From Stictocephala bisonia (Eukaryota; Arthropoda; Insecta; Hemiptera; Membracidae): a stretch of 64,000 nucleotides of DNA. The position numbers and the translations under genes are program-made. The stretch covers positions 124,001 through 188,000 of the forward strand of contig JAQJVL010000305.1 in NCBI GenBank assembly GCA_035578905.1, written 5' to 3'. The notes beneath the pieces are model-generated. The model was given only the letters and a program-made list of their open reading frames with translations, did not search any database and had not been told where the DNA came from. Positions 34,727-46,291 of the stretch are shown here, one piece after another (position 1 is the first letter of the stretch; every line of letters begins with the position of its first letter).

Positions 34727-34789
34727 ATTTTGTAAAAAAAAACTCAATAATTCATTGGCAGATTATTAGTGACCATATCAATCATACTC

Positions 34790-35520
34790 AACACTGCGTC
34801 TATAGTTGATTTGCCCTTTCTGAATCCAAATTGGTACTCAGAGAGCTGGTTCTGTTTATTTAAAAAATGTAACATTCATTTTAGGAAAGTTTTTCAATAT
34901 TGAGCAAAATATTTGAAAAACTTTTCCTAACAAGAATGTAAAATTTTTTGAATAAACACAACCTGCTTTCTGAGTACCACTTTGGATTCAGAAAGGGCAA
35001 ATCAACTATAGATGTAGTGGTGAGTCTGAGTGATATGGTTGTGGAGGGATTAGAATGTTGTGAATCCACCCTTGGTGTTTTTCTAGACTTACCAAAAGCT
35101 TATGACTGTGTTGATTATAAGGTACTGCTGGATTGGAATCCCAGGGTATTCGAGGTGTCCCCCTTGTCTGGCTTGGTTCATATGTTAGCCAAAGAACTCA
35201 ATTAGTTCAAATCTCCAATCTTTCTTCTAAATTAATCAATCTGTGTTATGGTGTCCCTCAGGGATCAATTCTCAGCCCAGTCCTGTTATTAGTTTATGTC
35301 AATGACATTAGAGCATCACTGCAACAGGAGAAAATCGTACAGTATGCAGACGATACAACCCTGTGTTTTAGACAACTCACGGGATCTTGTAGAACAACAA
35401 GTATTTTTAGAACTGAATAAATGCATTCAACATTTCAAGAGACTCAATCTAAAAACAAATATTTCAAAATCAAACTTTTTAATTTTTCCTTACATTCTTG
35501 TGGCCTAAAATGGAGCCCCA
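34790..35520 (+). mobile_element. LINE RT fragment with an inverted 5' duplication
   Basis: The forward part (34916-35520) contains SEYHFGFRKGKSTIDVVVSL, GVFLDLPKAYDCVDY, CYGVPQGSILSPVLL and KIVQYADDTTLCF (YADD intact) in shifting frames. The left part (34800-34894) is a reversed copy of 34916-35011, so the two form a hairpin of about 95 bp with a 21-bp spacer (34895-34915) and roughly 90 percent matching. 3'-truncated; a SINE follows at 35533. Confidence 0.78.
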
Positions 35521-35532
35521 ATGTAATGTTTT

Positions 35533-35806
35533 ATTTATTTTATTTATTCATAAGACGCCGATCGTCAAGATATGGGCGAATATGGATTTCGAATGAATGT
35601 GACGAGTGTAGATGAGCGAATGTGGTCATTGTTACAAACTAAGGCCGACTATTCCTCAGAAAGTGTCATTAATTAATAGCCCAATGACAAATGAACAGCC
35701 GGTGATTATCAGCTGATCCTTCTCAAAATATATTGACTCTGATTGGGATCGAACTGAGAACCTTTAGCATATGAAGCTGGGATTGAACCAACTACGCTAC
35801 CGACCA
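35533..35806 (-). mobile_element. SINE copy, modular family, head type A
   Basis: On the minus strand the head reads ggtagcgtagttggttcaat (A-box tagcgtagttgg) and agttcgatccc (B-box), a tRNA-like Pol III promoter. The body continues ctgataatcaccggctgtt, tgggctattaattaatgac, then a tail with gcccatatcttgacgatcg and (aaataaat)n. It is the fullest type A copy in the window; 4262-4505 is its partner. Confidence 0.75.
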
Positions 35807-35888
35807 ATGTTGAAAGACACTATACTAGAAGAAGTTCACATGTTGAAATTCGTTGGATATTTCTTATGAAAATGTTCGACTTTTTTTC

Positions 35889-36586
<698 letters not shown>

Positions 36587-36651
36587 CATCCACTTAGAGC
36601 AGCCAGATACATCCAGACCGAAGTGGTCAGGGTCTCTGTGTCAAAACACGT

Positions 36652-36920
36652 ACAGTGTTATTGACCCACCCGCCGACCCACACATGTACAGTGTTACTGA
36701 CCCACCTGCCCACTCATACAGGTACAGTGTTATTGACCCACCCACTCGCCCATACACGTACTGTATGTGTGTACGTGGGTGGGTGGGTCAATACCACTGT
36801 ACGCGTACGGGTGGGCGGGTGGGTCAATACCACTGTATGTGTATAGGTGGGCGGGTGTGTCAATACTATTGTACGTGTATGGGTGGGTGGGTCAATACCA
36901 CTGAACGTGTATGTGTGGTT
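36652..36920. repeat. 36-bp minisatellite with internal orientation switch
   Basis: Three units in one orientation (tacagtgttattgacccacc type, starting at 36652, 36688 and 36724) are followed from about 36760 by about four units in the reverse orientation (gggtgggtcaataccactgt type). The array is thus a large imperfect palindrome centred near 36765. Confidence 0.85.
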
Positions 36921-37046
36921 GGGAGCCACTTAACAACTGTATTGTACCTAACGTTGTATACTGATATTGACCCACCCGCCAGTATATTAATTCACCAGTC
37001 AGGTGAATTAGTATGTCTCTTGAGATGAGGATTCTTGGTGAAGAAA

Positions 37047-37320
37047 TTACGGAAATGTGAGAGGGATGAGATGTAGGAGCGTAAAGTTGAGTTTTGACAA
37101 TGCAAATTGACATTCGAAGATTGTTTGAGAATAGGTTTTTGCTAAGTTCGAAAGCAAACTTAGTTCCTTCAATTTTTTAAGAAAAAGGCCAGGGATTATT
37201 CCTCTAAATACGATAATTAATCCCACCACCTTTATTCCCTTGAGAGAGCATTTCTCCTTGATGAAAGGGATTGTTACCGAATAATGTTCTTTTTCCTCGT
37301 ATACTTGCTCCAAGTGATGA
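37047..37320 (-). pseudogene. Possible retroelement C-terminal relic
   Basis: An 88-codon minus-strand frame contains EHYSVTIPFIKEKCSLKG and GLIIVFRGIIPGLFLKKLKE. The phrase resembles a conserved block after the RT in some non-LTR elements, where a short beta stretch is followed by G-x-R-G-x-I-P. No RT motif accompanies it. It could also be chance. Confidence 0.3.
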
Positions 37321-37439
37321 AAGTACCTGGATCAAGGGTTGACATGGAATGTCCATACTGACGTGGTGTGCGCTAAATTAACATCAGCCATATTTGTTTT
37401 GAGGTCTTTGGCCAGATACTACCCTATTCAGGTCCTATT

Positions 37440-38095
37440 GATGGCGTATTTATTATGGCTTGATATACCCTCACTTAGCTTATGACTTCGTGTTATGGGG
37501 ATCCTGTACGAATAATCAATTTCTTAGATTGTTCAGGCTACAGAAAAAGCCAATACGAGTAATCAAAAAAGTCAACTTCAGAGACTCTTGCTAGCCAATT
37601 TTTTAAAAATTTGAAGATCTTAACGTTACCCTGTCTCTACATTCTTGAAACAACAACTTTTTCATCTCTAAATGCTCCTTGACTCAGGGGCGAGACATAC
37701 ACGAATATAACACAAGAGGCAGGGACAACTACAGGATTGGGAGACACAGAACAGTAACGTTTGAGCACTTGCCCTCGGAAGCAGGTGTTCATCTTTACAA
37801 CAGACTGCCCAATTCTATGAAAATGGCCACAACTCCGAAAGGCTTTTTAGCCTGTCATGCATTTTATGCTGTGGACGAGTTTTTTTCAAACCATATATGT
37901 AGTTGGTAAGCTGACACCGGTGCTGGAAGTGGGATTAATTGGAAGAGTGAATGTTTTCTAAATCTGTATGTATGAATGAATTTTGTAGAGTGATTGAAAC
38001 AAAATTATAGTTATTTTAAAACCATTCTGACTTTTGAAATGCATTTATATATGTACTTACTGCAATAAAACGGATTTGATTTGATTAGTGAACGT
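37440..38095 (+). mobile_element. LINE 3'-end fragment
   Basis: Frames carry the C-terminal end of a CR1/jockey-type pol: DFVLWGSCTNNQFLRLFRLQ (37485-37545), then IHEYNTRGRDNYRIGRHRT (37694-37750) and EAGVHLYNRLPNSMK (37779-37823). The 3' end has short gattt direct repeats (gatttgatttgatt at about 38075), typical of a LINE tail. Strongly 5'-truncated. Confidence 0.72.
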
Positions 38096-38751
38096 TTTTT
38101 TAACTTGTAGTATTTTGTTAATATTTAATAATACAATTTGACCAACCACAATCAACCATTATGCATTACTACTTTATTTAAACATTTGTCCAATAAACCT
38201 ATGTTTATACCCTTATAAATTGTTTTTATTACTTTTCTCAAACCCATAATAAAGTAATTTATTTTATATTTACTGCCTAAGTATTTTTTTAAATATTTTT
38301 TATAAATACAATATAACATATTACGAAAATTACATTCTACAGCAATTCTAGTTCATAAGAATTTAAAACTTAATCTAATACCTAAAAATTCATTTTAGGT
38401 TTTCTAAAAGAAACCATTTAAAAGCACTATATTTTAAAAAAAGAAACAAATTAAAATATTTGTATGTACAAAATAAAAACCAAAATGGGGTGGAAAAGAC
38501 CCCACATGTGTTTGTGCTACAAAAAATCATGCGTATGCCAGAGGGTTAATAATTATAGTCTCATTTTTGAACTTCTATTATACAAAAATGTGTAAAGATG
38601 ACCCCAATCTGATGAATTTAAAAGAAATTAGTAATGTAATATAGTAAGTAAAAGTGAATATATATATATATATTTACTGAACTTAACATAAATTGTCTCA
38701 GAAATAAATTCTCTACTATTAAGTAATGCATATCTTATGTATTTGCTTAGA

Positions 38752-39165
38752 TATGAGATGCCGACACAACTTTGTGCGTATTTTTAGGCGAATATGAATG
38801 ATACATGAGTGTAGGATGAATGTGGATGACCTGTGTAGTCTGCTTACTAACTGAGTTTGACTGTTCCTCAGAGTCATTTATTAATTGACCAATAGCCAGG
38901 TCAACTAAGGTACCTACAGGCTTTACATGGAATCCGAACCACATAGTGTTGGTCTGGTTTTCAGCTACTGTAATTGACAAGCCTGATACTCAGTTCTCTC
39001 CCCTATACAACAGGACAGCCCAGACTTCTAAAGTGGTGTTTATGTCGATGGCAACCATTGAGCGGATATCATGTCAATATTAAGAGGACCGATTATAGAA
39101 CCTATCGCCTAAAATCTCCATAGCACTTTGTCCCTAAATAGCTGGGTTAGAGCACTGCGCTACCA
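38752..39165 (-). mobile_element. SINE copy, modular family, head type B
   Basis: On the minus strand: tagcgcagtgctctaaccca (A-box-like), gataggttctataatc (weak B-box), gctcaatggttgccatcgac, gttctgttgta-type junction, then the shared body (aatagtc-type block, attcatattcgcctaaaaat) and the end gtcggcatctcatatctaag. Collinear with 49121-49552. Confidence 0.7.
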
Positions 39166-39239
39166 CTGTTATCCATTTATCAAAGTTATTTTGCATAAAA
39201 CGTAAAAAACTGGTTTTAATGAACAAATATACAACAACA

Positions 39240-39461
39240 GATTATTGTATCCTAAATTACTCAACAACTACTATATGTATAGTTCTGAAATAAAGTTTAG
39301 TAGATTTTCCAGGTAAAAATACATGGAATACAACCATGTTTTACCTAATTTACCTTTTTTAAAAAGTTTAGTATGGCTTTAACCACTCTTTGCCCAGGAA
39401 TCATGCTAAAATCTTTCACTAGCTGTAACTTGCTGACAAAGCGTTTTCCGACCTACATATA
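39240..39461 (-). repeat. Dispersed repeat, copy 2 (interrupted by the LTR element)
   Basis: Inverted relative to copy 1 at 32740-32995. The BEL/Pao element begins immediately after it (39462), at a point where copy 1 reads atctttatatagataa, so the retrotransposon inserted into this repeat. Confidence 0.55.
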
Positions 39462-39685
39462 TGTTCCCGATGGTCTGTGGATTTTAATATTTTAACATAT
39501 GATGTTGTAATTAATTATTATCATGTGTTTTATTCTTGCTTTTGTTTACTTTTGTTGTTGTGATGTTCAGTTTTGAGAAATAAAAGTGAGTTTCAATGTC
39601 TTTAAGAATTTAAATATTATTCTGATTTCTACAAAACTATAATTAACTTTCTCATACCAAAAGGTAAGGTCCTCCGTACGAATCA
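39462..39685 (+). repeat. 5' LTR of the BEL/Pao element
   Basis: Starts TGTTCCCGATGG and ends AATCA. It holds gagaaataaaagtgag, a likely polyadenylation signal. It differs from the 3' LTR at cttgcttttg versus cttgattttg and at two bases near the end (tacgaatca versus tatgattca). Confidence 0.92.
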
Positions 39686-39703
39686 TGGTCCGACCGGGCC
39701 TGG
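39686..39703 (+). promoter_or_regulatory. Probable tRNA primer-binding site
   Basis: Directly after the LTR the sequence starts TGG (tggtccgaccgggcctgg), as expected for pairing with the CCA end of a tRNA. Which tRNA is not clear to me. Confidence 0.6.
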
Positions 39704-39884
39704 ATAACCAGAACTATGGAAAAGTAAGACAAATGTTTCTATAAACCTCTGAGTCAATATAATTACCTCTTTATCTACCTCAATCCTCAAACAAACTCTA
39801 CCTCAATAATTTCAACTTTTCTCAATCTCAATCTTTTTTTACCTCTCTAAACTTGTATTTTTTGTATATGTTTAACTTTTTACA

Positions 39885-42800
39885 ATGAAACCTCAAACTT
39901 TTGCTCGATTGACAAACCTCATTAAAGCTAGGCTGAATAAAATTCATGACTGTTTTGAAAATCTGTCTGAGGACCTCTTGAAACACTTGAACATCAAGAT
40001 TCTTGTATACCAGGCAGAGGTTACACTCAAACAAATTGAATTTGACGAAAACATGAAAAAATTGTTAGATTCAAACGATGATTTTGATGAACAAAATGTC
40101 ATTGACAAACAGGATGAAATTAATGAACTTTGTGTCACTATTCAAAGTAAAATTAAAATTCTTTTAAATATTAATGATGATATCCAGTCAGAAGCAAGTA
40201 ATGTAGCAAGTAACGAAACTATTCAAGGACAATTTTCCACGTCGGTGATACGTTTACCTAAAATAGAATTGAAGCATTTTAGTGGAGACCCTCACACCTG
40301 GATTGCTTTTATCAACCTGTTTGACGCAACTATAAACTCAAACTCATCACTGTCCCCTGTTGTGAAAATTCAGTATTTACTTGGTACATTATCAGGTGAA
40401 GCTCTTAATTTAATCAAATCGTTACCAATCTCAGAAGGTAATTACTTCATAGCTTACAAGACGTTACGTGAACATTATCATTCAGTGCGTAGACTCTCCT
40501 CTGTGCATTTAAACAAGATAATAGATCTCCCCAATATCAATCTCTTTCCTGTTAAGAACCTAAGACATTTTCTAAATGCATTTCAAGAAAACACTCAAGC
40601 CTTAAAAGTATTGGACTGTGATATTGTTGAGAAAAATCCTTTGTTAGCTTCTATGCTTTTACGGAAGTTTGACACCAAACTGCTACATAAATTTGAAAAC
40701 TCAAAAGGAAACTCTCAAACTCTTCCTACTGTAACAGAAATCATCACGTTCCTATCTGACTACTGTACTCATGCAGAAGACGCTTTCTTGCATTCTTCTA
40801 ACAACAAAAATAACTCCTCTCATTGGACCCCTAAGTTTTTAAATGAAAAGTTTCAACCTCGACCTATCTCTCTCGTGTCTGCCTCAGAACCTTTAGAGTT
40901 TACTTGTTTTGTTTGCTCAAAAGACGGACACAAAGTTTATTCTTGTCCAATGTTTAAGAGTAAATCTCCCCAAGAACGGCATCATATTGTTAAAACACAA
41001 CATCGATGTTTCTCTTGTCTTGGAAATCAGACAATTGATTGTAAGTCCAAGAACTCTTGCTTCAAATGTCACAAGAAGCACCATACTTTATTACACTCAG
41101 ATTCCTCATCCTCTCAATCTCAAATAAGTTCTCCTAATAAAGAACCCACTACACACTCTTCTCAACCTCCAGATAAACAAAATAAGTTTGCTGGTATTTC
41201 CACTAACTCAACCTCCAATTATTCTCAACCTCTAAATAATTCTACAGTTTTGTTATCTACAATTCTTGTAAAACTTGTAACTAAACAAGGTAATGTACAT
41301 GTTTTCCGAGCACTGATTGACTCTTGCAGTCAATGTGACTTTATGACCGAACGAGCTGCTCAGCTGCTAGGTATTCAACGTCAAAAATCAACCCTTCATG
41401 TCAATGGTATATCTCAATCTCTCGCTACTACCAAAGGAATGGGACGTGTTGACATTGAAACTCTCCAAGGTGATAAAATTTCGGAAAATCACCCCATGTT
41501 GATTTTGGATAAAATTACCTCGGACATGCCCAAATATCATCTTCATTCAGATTTACTAGAACTTGTTAAACCTTTTGTTTTGGCTGATCCCACTTTCCAC
41601 CGTCCTGGTCCCATTGATGTTCTATTAGGTGGTGGTCTTTTTCCTTTCATTTTTACTGGGGAAAAAGTAAATCTTGGAACTAATATGCCTTTCATAATGA
41701 ATACGGTGTTTGGTTACACTCTCATAGGCCATGCTCCTTGCAATGATGGTTCTTCTCAAAACCAGATTTCCTCTCATCGCACAACTCTACTAACTGTCTC
41801 TGATTTTGATCTTCACTCTGCCATACAACAATTCTGGCAACAAGAGGAACCCCCCACATATTCCAAACAAACTTATGAAGACACCTTATGCGAAGAACAC
41901 TTTATTAAGACACATTCTAGAGACGTATCTGGTAGGTATTGCGTTCGTCTACCTTTCAAACCTAACCATCCTCCAATAGGTGATTCGACATTCTCAGCTA
42001 AAAATAGATTTTTAGGACTTGAAAAAAGATTCACTACTCAACCTAAATTCAAGGAAGCCTATGTCAAGTTTATGGACGAATATTCAGAAGTCGGACATAT
42101 GAGACCTTGTGATTCAGTTCCGGATGAAAACTATTTTCTCCCCCATCATGGTGTCATAAAAGAATCAAGCTCAACCACAAAACTGAGGACTGTCTTTGAC
42201 ACTTCATGCAAAACCTCAAACGGTGTTTCACTAAATGATATTCTCCTCACAGGATCAAAATTACAGGTGAATTTATTTGACGTACTATTTCACTTCCGAC
42301 GTCATAATGTGGTTTTCACTTGTGACATACGACAAATGTATAGGCAAATTCGCATTCATCCTGACGATCAAAAATATCAAATGATATTTTGGCGCAACGA
42401 TTCTGCTCTATCCCTCCGAACATTTTTCTTGGAAACTGTGACTTTAGGGATGAACTGTTCCCCTTTCCTCGCCTTGCGATCTCTTCGTCAACTTGCTCAA
42501 GACGAACAGGAATTCTATCCTGAAGCTGCCTCAGTTCTACTAAACCACACTTATGTGGATGATGTAATCGCTGGCCATGAAGATGAGGGAAAAGCACAAC
42601 ATTTGCAAACTCAACTGATCAACTTACTCCAAAAGGGTGGTTTCGAACTTAAAAAATGGACTTCTAACTGTCCAAACCTCTTGGGTCATTTTCCTTCCAA
42701 TCACCATGAGGTTCCGAAGTTTTTGGAATCGTCTGATCAACCTTTCTTTAGTATCTTAGGTCTACATTGGTCATCTAAACTTGATTTTTTCTCCTTTAAT

Positions 42801-43467
42801 CTCCATATAGATAATACCCCTGCTAACACTAAAAAAACTATCCTCACCCTGATCGCAAAAATTAGCTATGACCCTTGTGGATTCCTGTCCCCAGTCATAA
42901 TGTGGGCAAAACTATTCATGCAGCTATTATGGGCTAAAGGTTTTACTTGGGATGAACCCCTCCCTCATGACATAGTCGAGTCATGGAATTCGTTTGTCAC
43001 TCAACTCCCTAGTATGTCAGAAGTAAAAATACCCAGACCATTAGAAATTAACAATTCCAAAGTTATTCAATTACATGGGTTTTTGGACGCTTCTGAAGGT
43101 GGTTACAGTGCAGTGGTATATTTACGAAGTTCTTCTGAAATAGAGCCTACTCAAATAAGACAACTCATTTCAAAAACCCGTGTAGCACCACTAAAAAAAA
43201 TCTCATTACCACGACTTGAATTGTGTGGTAGTCATCTCTTGGCAAAACTGATGACCCATTGTCTCTCTTTGTTGATGCCACACTACACTATTAGTCAGAC
43301 ATATGCTTGGACTGATTCAACAATCGTCTTAAGTTGGATTCAAACTCCCCCTTACAGGTTGAAATCCTATGTTGCTAATCGGGTGGCTGAGATTCAAGAA
43401 CAGGTCCCAGATCATTTATGGCATCATGTGAACACACAATTTAACCCAGCAGATTGTGCCTCTAGAG
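39885..43467 (+). CDS. BEL/Pao gag-pol polyprotein, 5' part (cut by hAT insertion)
   Basis: The ATG at 39885 opens about 1194 codons before the hAT insert (the frame runs on to 43541 inside it). Approximate residues: gag DUF1759-like region 118-300; zinc-knuckle-like cysteines from 340 (CFVCSKDGHKVYSC, then RCFSCLG); aspartic protease near 477-500 with LIDSCS; reverse transcriptase about 690-950 with the YVDD box at about 890; RNase H start near 1064 (GFLDASEGG), including AWTDSTIVLSWI and FNPADCASR. These would package, process and copy the element's RNA in the cytoplasm. Oddity: the protease motif is D-S-C rather than D-S/T-G, one base from the usual glycine codon. Downstream frames are broken, so no functional polyprotein is expected from this copy. 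Confidence 0.9.
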
Positions 43468-46291
43468 CAGCGGTTCCCAAACTGTGGTACGCGTACCCCT
43501 TGGGGGTACGTGAGGCATTGTTAAGGGGTACGTCACGCTAGCCGATACGGCGCGCCAGATAATGCGAGGGAATTTTCAAGTTGCGGGAAAAGCGAGGGAA
43601 TTTAGTAGTGGTCACATCACTGACGCGCTGCTTCAGCCTCACACGTGCCACTAGTGCAAAAGGGTGTGTTTACAAAGGTTAGTCATTCTTTTACATACTG
43701 TATTTTATTTTATTATTAACTTGAAAGTTTAAGTTGTATGTTAGTGTTTTATCTAATAATGGATAAGTGGTTAAGTCAGTCTTCAAGCTTTCAGAAAAAG
43801 TCGAGATTTCAACACCACATGAAGAAGGTAATATTAATAATTGTCAGGTTTCTGATTTTTCTTTACCGAAACGTAAATGTTCTCCTGTGCCTTCTGCAAC
43901 GCCATTAGCGCAACCAACTTGCTCAGATAAATCGAAAAGGCGGAAGTACGATGTTAGCTACTTGGCTTATGGATTTACATATAACGATGTCCATGACAAT
44001 GAAATTAGGCCTCAATGTGTAATTTGTTTGGAAACACTTTCTCACCATTCCATGAAACCATCTCTTTTGAAGCGACATTTCCAAACGAAGCATGATAGTT
44101 ACAAAGATAAACCATTGGATTTTTTCAAACGTAAGGAATCTGTACTGAAATGTAGCAAGAAAACTATCAGTTCTTTCACCAGTTTAAATTTAAAAGCTGT
44201 TGAAGCTTCTTACAAAGTTAGTCTTAGAATCCCCCAAGAAAGCAAACCACACACTATTGGGGAAACATTAATTCTTCCAGCAGTTAAAGATATTGTGTCA
44301 ACTATGTTAGGAGAAAAAGAAGTTAAACAGATTGATTCAATTTCGCTTTCTAACAATACAGTTTCAAGAAGAATAAGTGAAATGGCTGCTAATGTAAAGG
44401 CAATATTACTCAATAAGATAAAAAAAAGTAATTATTTTGCCATTCAAATTGACGAAACAACAGACATAACTAACATGGCTCAACTAATATGTTTTGTTAG
44501 GTATGAAGATGGAAATACTGTCGGAGAAGACATGTTGTTTTGCCAAAACTTACCTTCACATACAACTGCAGTCGAGATAGTTGGAAAATTAGACGGCTTC
44601 ATTAAAGAAAACGAGCTGAATTGGGAAAAATGTGTTGGAATTTGCACAGATGGGGCAAATTCAATGGCTGGGGTTCATAAGGGAGTTGTGACTCAGGTAC
44701 AAAAACTAAGCCCAAAAGCTAAATTTACTCATTGTAGTCTTCATCGAGAAGCCTTGGTTACTAAAAGATGTCCACAGGAGCTGAAAGCTGTATTAAATGA
44801 GACTGTAAAGACAGTAAATTTCATCAAAGCCAGAGCACTAAACTCACGTCTTTTCCACAACTTGTGTGATGATATGGATAGTATTCACAAACAACTACTT
44901 CTACACACAGAAGTAAGGTGGTTGTCAAGAGGAAGAGTGATATCTCGAGTCTTTGAACTTCGACATGAAATATTAATTTTTTTATCTGACACAGACTTTC
45001 AGTACCGTGATCGTTTTTCAGATGAGTTGTGGTTGAGCCGATTGGCCTATTTGGCAGACATATTCAGTATGTTAAATGACGTAAACAGGAAATTACAAGG
45101 AAGCAGTATTACCCCATTTCAAGTTATGGACAAAATCAATAGTTTGAAACTAAAACTAAGCTTTGCAGAAGGGGAAGCGAAGAAAAATAAAATCTCTCTG
45201 TTCCCCTGTCTTGAATCTTTTATAAAAGAAAACGAACTTTTCCTGTGTCAAGCCATTTTGAATGACATATATGATCATTGTAGCTCTCTCCATGCTAACT
45301 TTAGCAAATACTTTCAAGAAGACTTGACATCATATTCATGGATTAAAAATCCTTTTGCTGACATTGATAAAATTGTTCAAGATAGTTTTCCTCTGAAACT
45401 CAAAAACGAACTTTTTGAATTAAACTGTGAGTCAGATTTAAAAGAAGAATTTAAGAAAACCACACTTATTGACTTTTGGATTCAACGACGCTCAGGCACA
45501 GAGTATGGTGGTATTGCTGACAAAGCTGTTGAGTTCTTACTCCCATTCCGAACTTCATATCTGTGTGAAACGGGATTCTCCCACCTTATTTATATAAAAA
45601 ATAAATACAGAAACAGAATGAATACGGTGGAACATGATCTCAGACTCAAGTTAAGCCCAATTTTGCCGGACATAACCAGTTTAAGCCGTTCCATTCAAGC
45701 TCATCCCTCACACTGAAATATTGTATTGGTATTGTACACGAATACATTTTTGTGGCATTCATATTTCTGTAAATTGTTTAGAATAATTAAATATGTATTA
45801 TTAACTTTGTCGTGTTTTATTATTCTAACAAACATAACAATTTTTAACATTTTATTAAAATTATTTTTGAAATATTTTAAAAAATAATACAGTACTACAA
45901 TAAACTTAAATTATTTGTAATTTCAATTTAATGAGTTATAAGTGTGATTTTATATAAGTTGATTTTATATTTTAAGTGTGTTGATAAATAGAATGATATA
46001 AAAATTGAGAATATTTAAAAAATACAAACACACAAATGATATGCATACAATTTTTTTTATTTAATTTATAATATTATATTTTTATAATTAATTGTTATAA
46101 CATCCATCTTTTTTTTATAACAGCTAAAGGCTTTAACTTTATTGTTTACTTTGTAGTATAATAAGTTAGCATACACAACAAGCGTGTACGTACGTACACC
46201 ATAATCTATATACAGTAGTTTGGAGTAGGGGTACAATATATTATGTATGGTTATTAAGGGGTACGCCATCAGAAAAGTTTGGGAATCTCTG
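43468..46291 (+). mobile_element. hAT DNA transposon nested in BEL pol
   Basis: Length 2824 bp. Ends: CAGCGGTTCCCAAACT at left, and CAGAGATTCCCAAACT reading inward from the right. A perfect 8-bp duplication ctctagag lies at 43460-43467 and 46292-46299. It carries one transposase gene. The pol frame of the host retrotransposon continues in phase on the far side, so the insertion is younger than the BEL copy or happened in its parent. Confidence 0.93.
43767..45716 (+). CDS. hAT transposase with BED zinc finger (ZBED5-like group)
   Basis: An open frame of about 649 codons. The frame has no ATG at its 5' edge (it opens at GTG 43767); an ATG at 43759 (MDKWLSQSS) lies in another frame, so a one-base indel or a later start must be assumed. 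Domains: BED finger near residues 78-112 (CVICLE, then LLKRHFQTKH); DDE core with FAIQIDETTDI (about 222) and CTDGANSMAGVHKG (about 293); hAT C-terminal dimerisation region near 585-625 (FLLPFRTSYLCETGFSHL, then IKNKYRNRM). The enzyme would cut and rejoin the element at its TIRs in the nucleus. The long clean frame and intact ends indicate recent activity. Confidence 0.88.
   Translation: MVKSVFKLSEKVEISTPHEEGNINNCQVSDFSLPKRKCSPVPSATPLAQPTCSDKSKRRKYDVSYLAYGFTYNDVHDNEIRPQCVICLETLSHHSMKPSLLKRHFQTKHDSYKDKPLDFFKRKESVLKCSKKTISSFTSLNLKAVEASYKVSLRIPQESKPHTIGETLILPAVKDIVSTMLGEKEVKQIDSISLSNNTVSRRISEMAANVKAILLNKIKKSNYFAIQIDETTDITNMAQLICFVRYEDGNTVGEDMLFCQNLPSHTTAVEIVGKLDGFIKENELNWEKCVGICTDGANSMAGVHKGVVTQVQKLSPKAKFTHCSLHREALVTKRCPQELKAVLNETVKTVNFIKARALNSRLFHNLCDDMDSIHKQLLLHTEVRWLSRGRVISRVFELRHEILIFLSDTDFQYRDRFSDELWLSRLAYLADIFSMLNDVNRKLQGSSITPFQVMDKINSLKLKLSFAEGEAKKNKISLFPCLESFIKENELFLCQAILNDIYDHCSSLHANFSKYFQEDLTSYSWIKNPFADIDKIVQDSFPLKLKNELFELNCESDLKEEFKKTTLIDFWIQRRSGTEYGGIADKAVEFLLPFRTSYLCETGFSHLIYIKNKYRNRMNTVEHDLRLKLSPILPDITSLSRSIQAHPSH

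Noticed and set aside
40909..41127. 72-codon plus-strand frame inside the BEL gag region
   Set aside because: Out-of-frame overlap with the gag-pol polyprotein.
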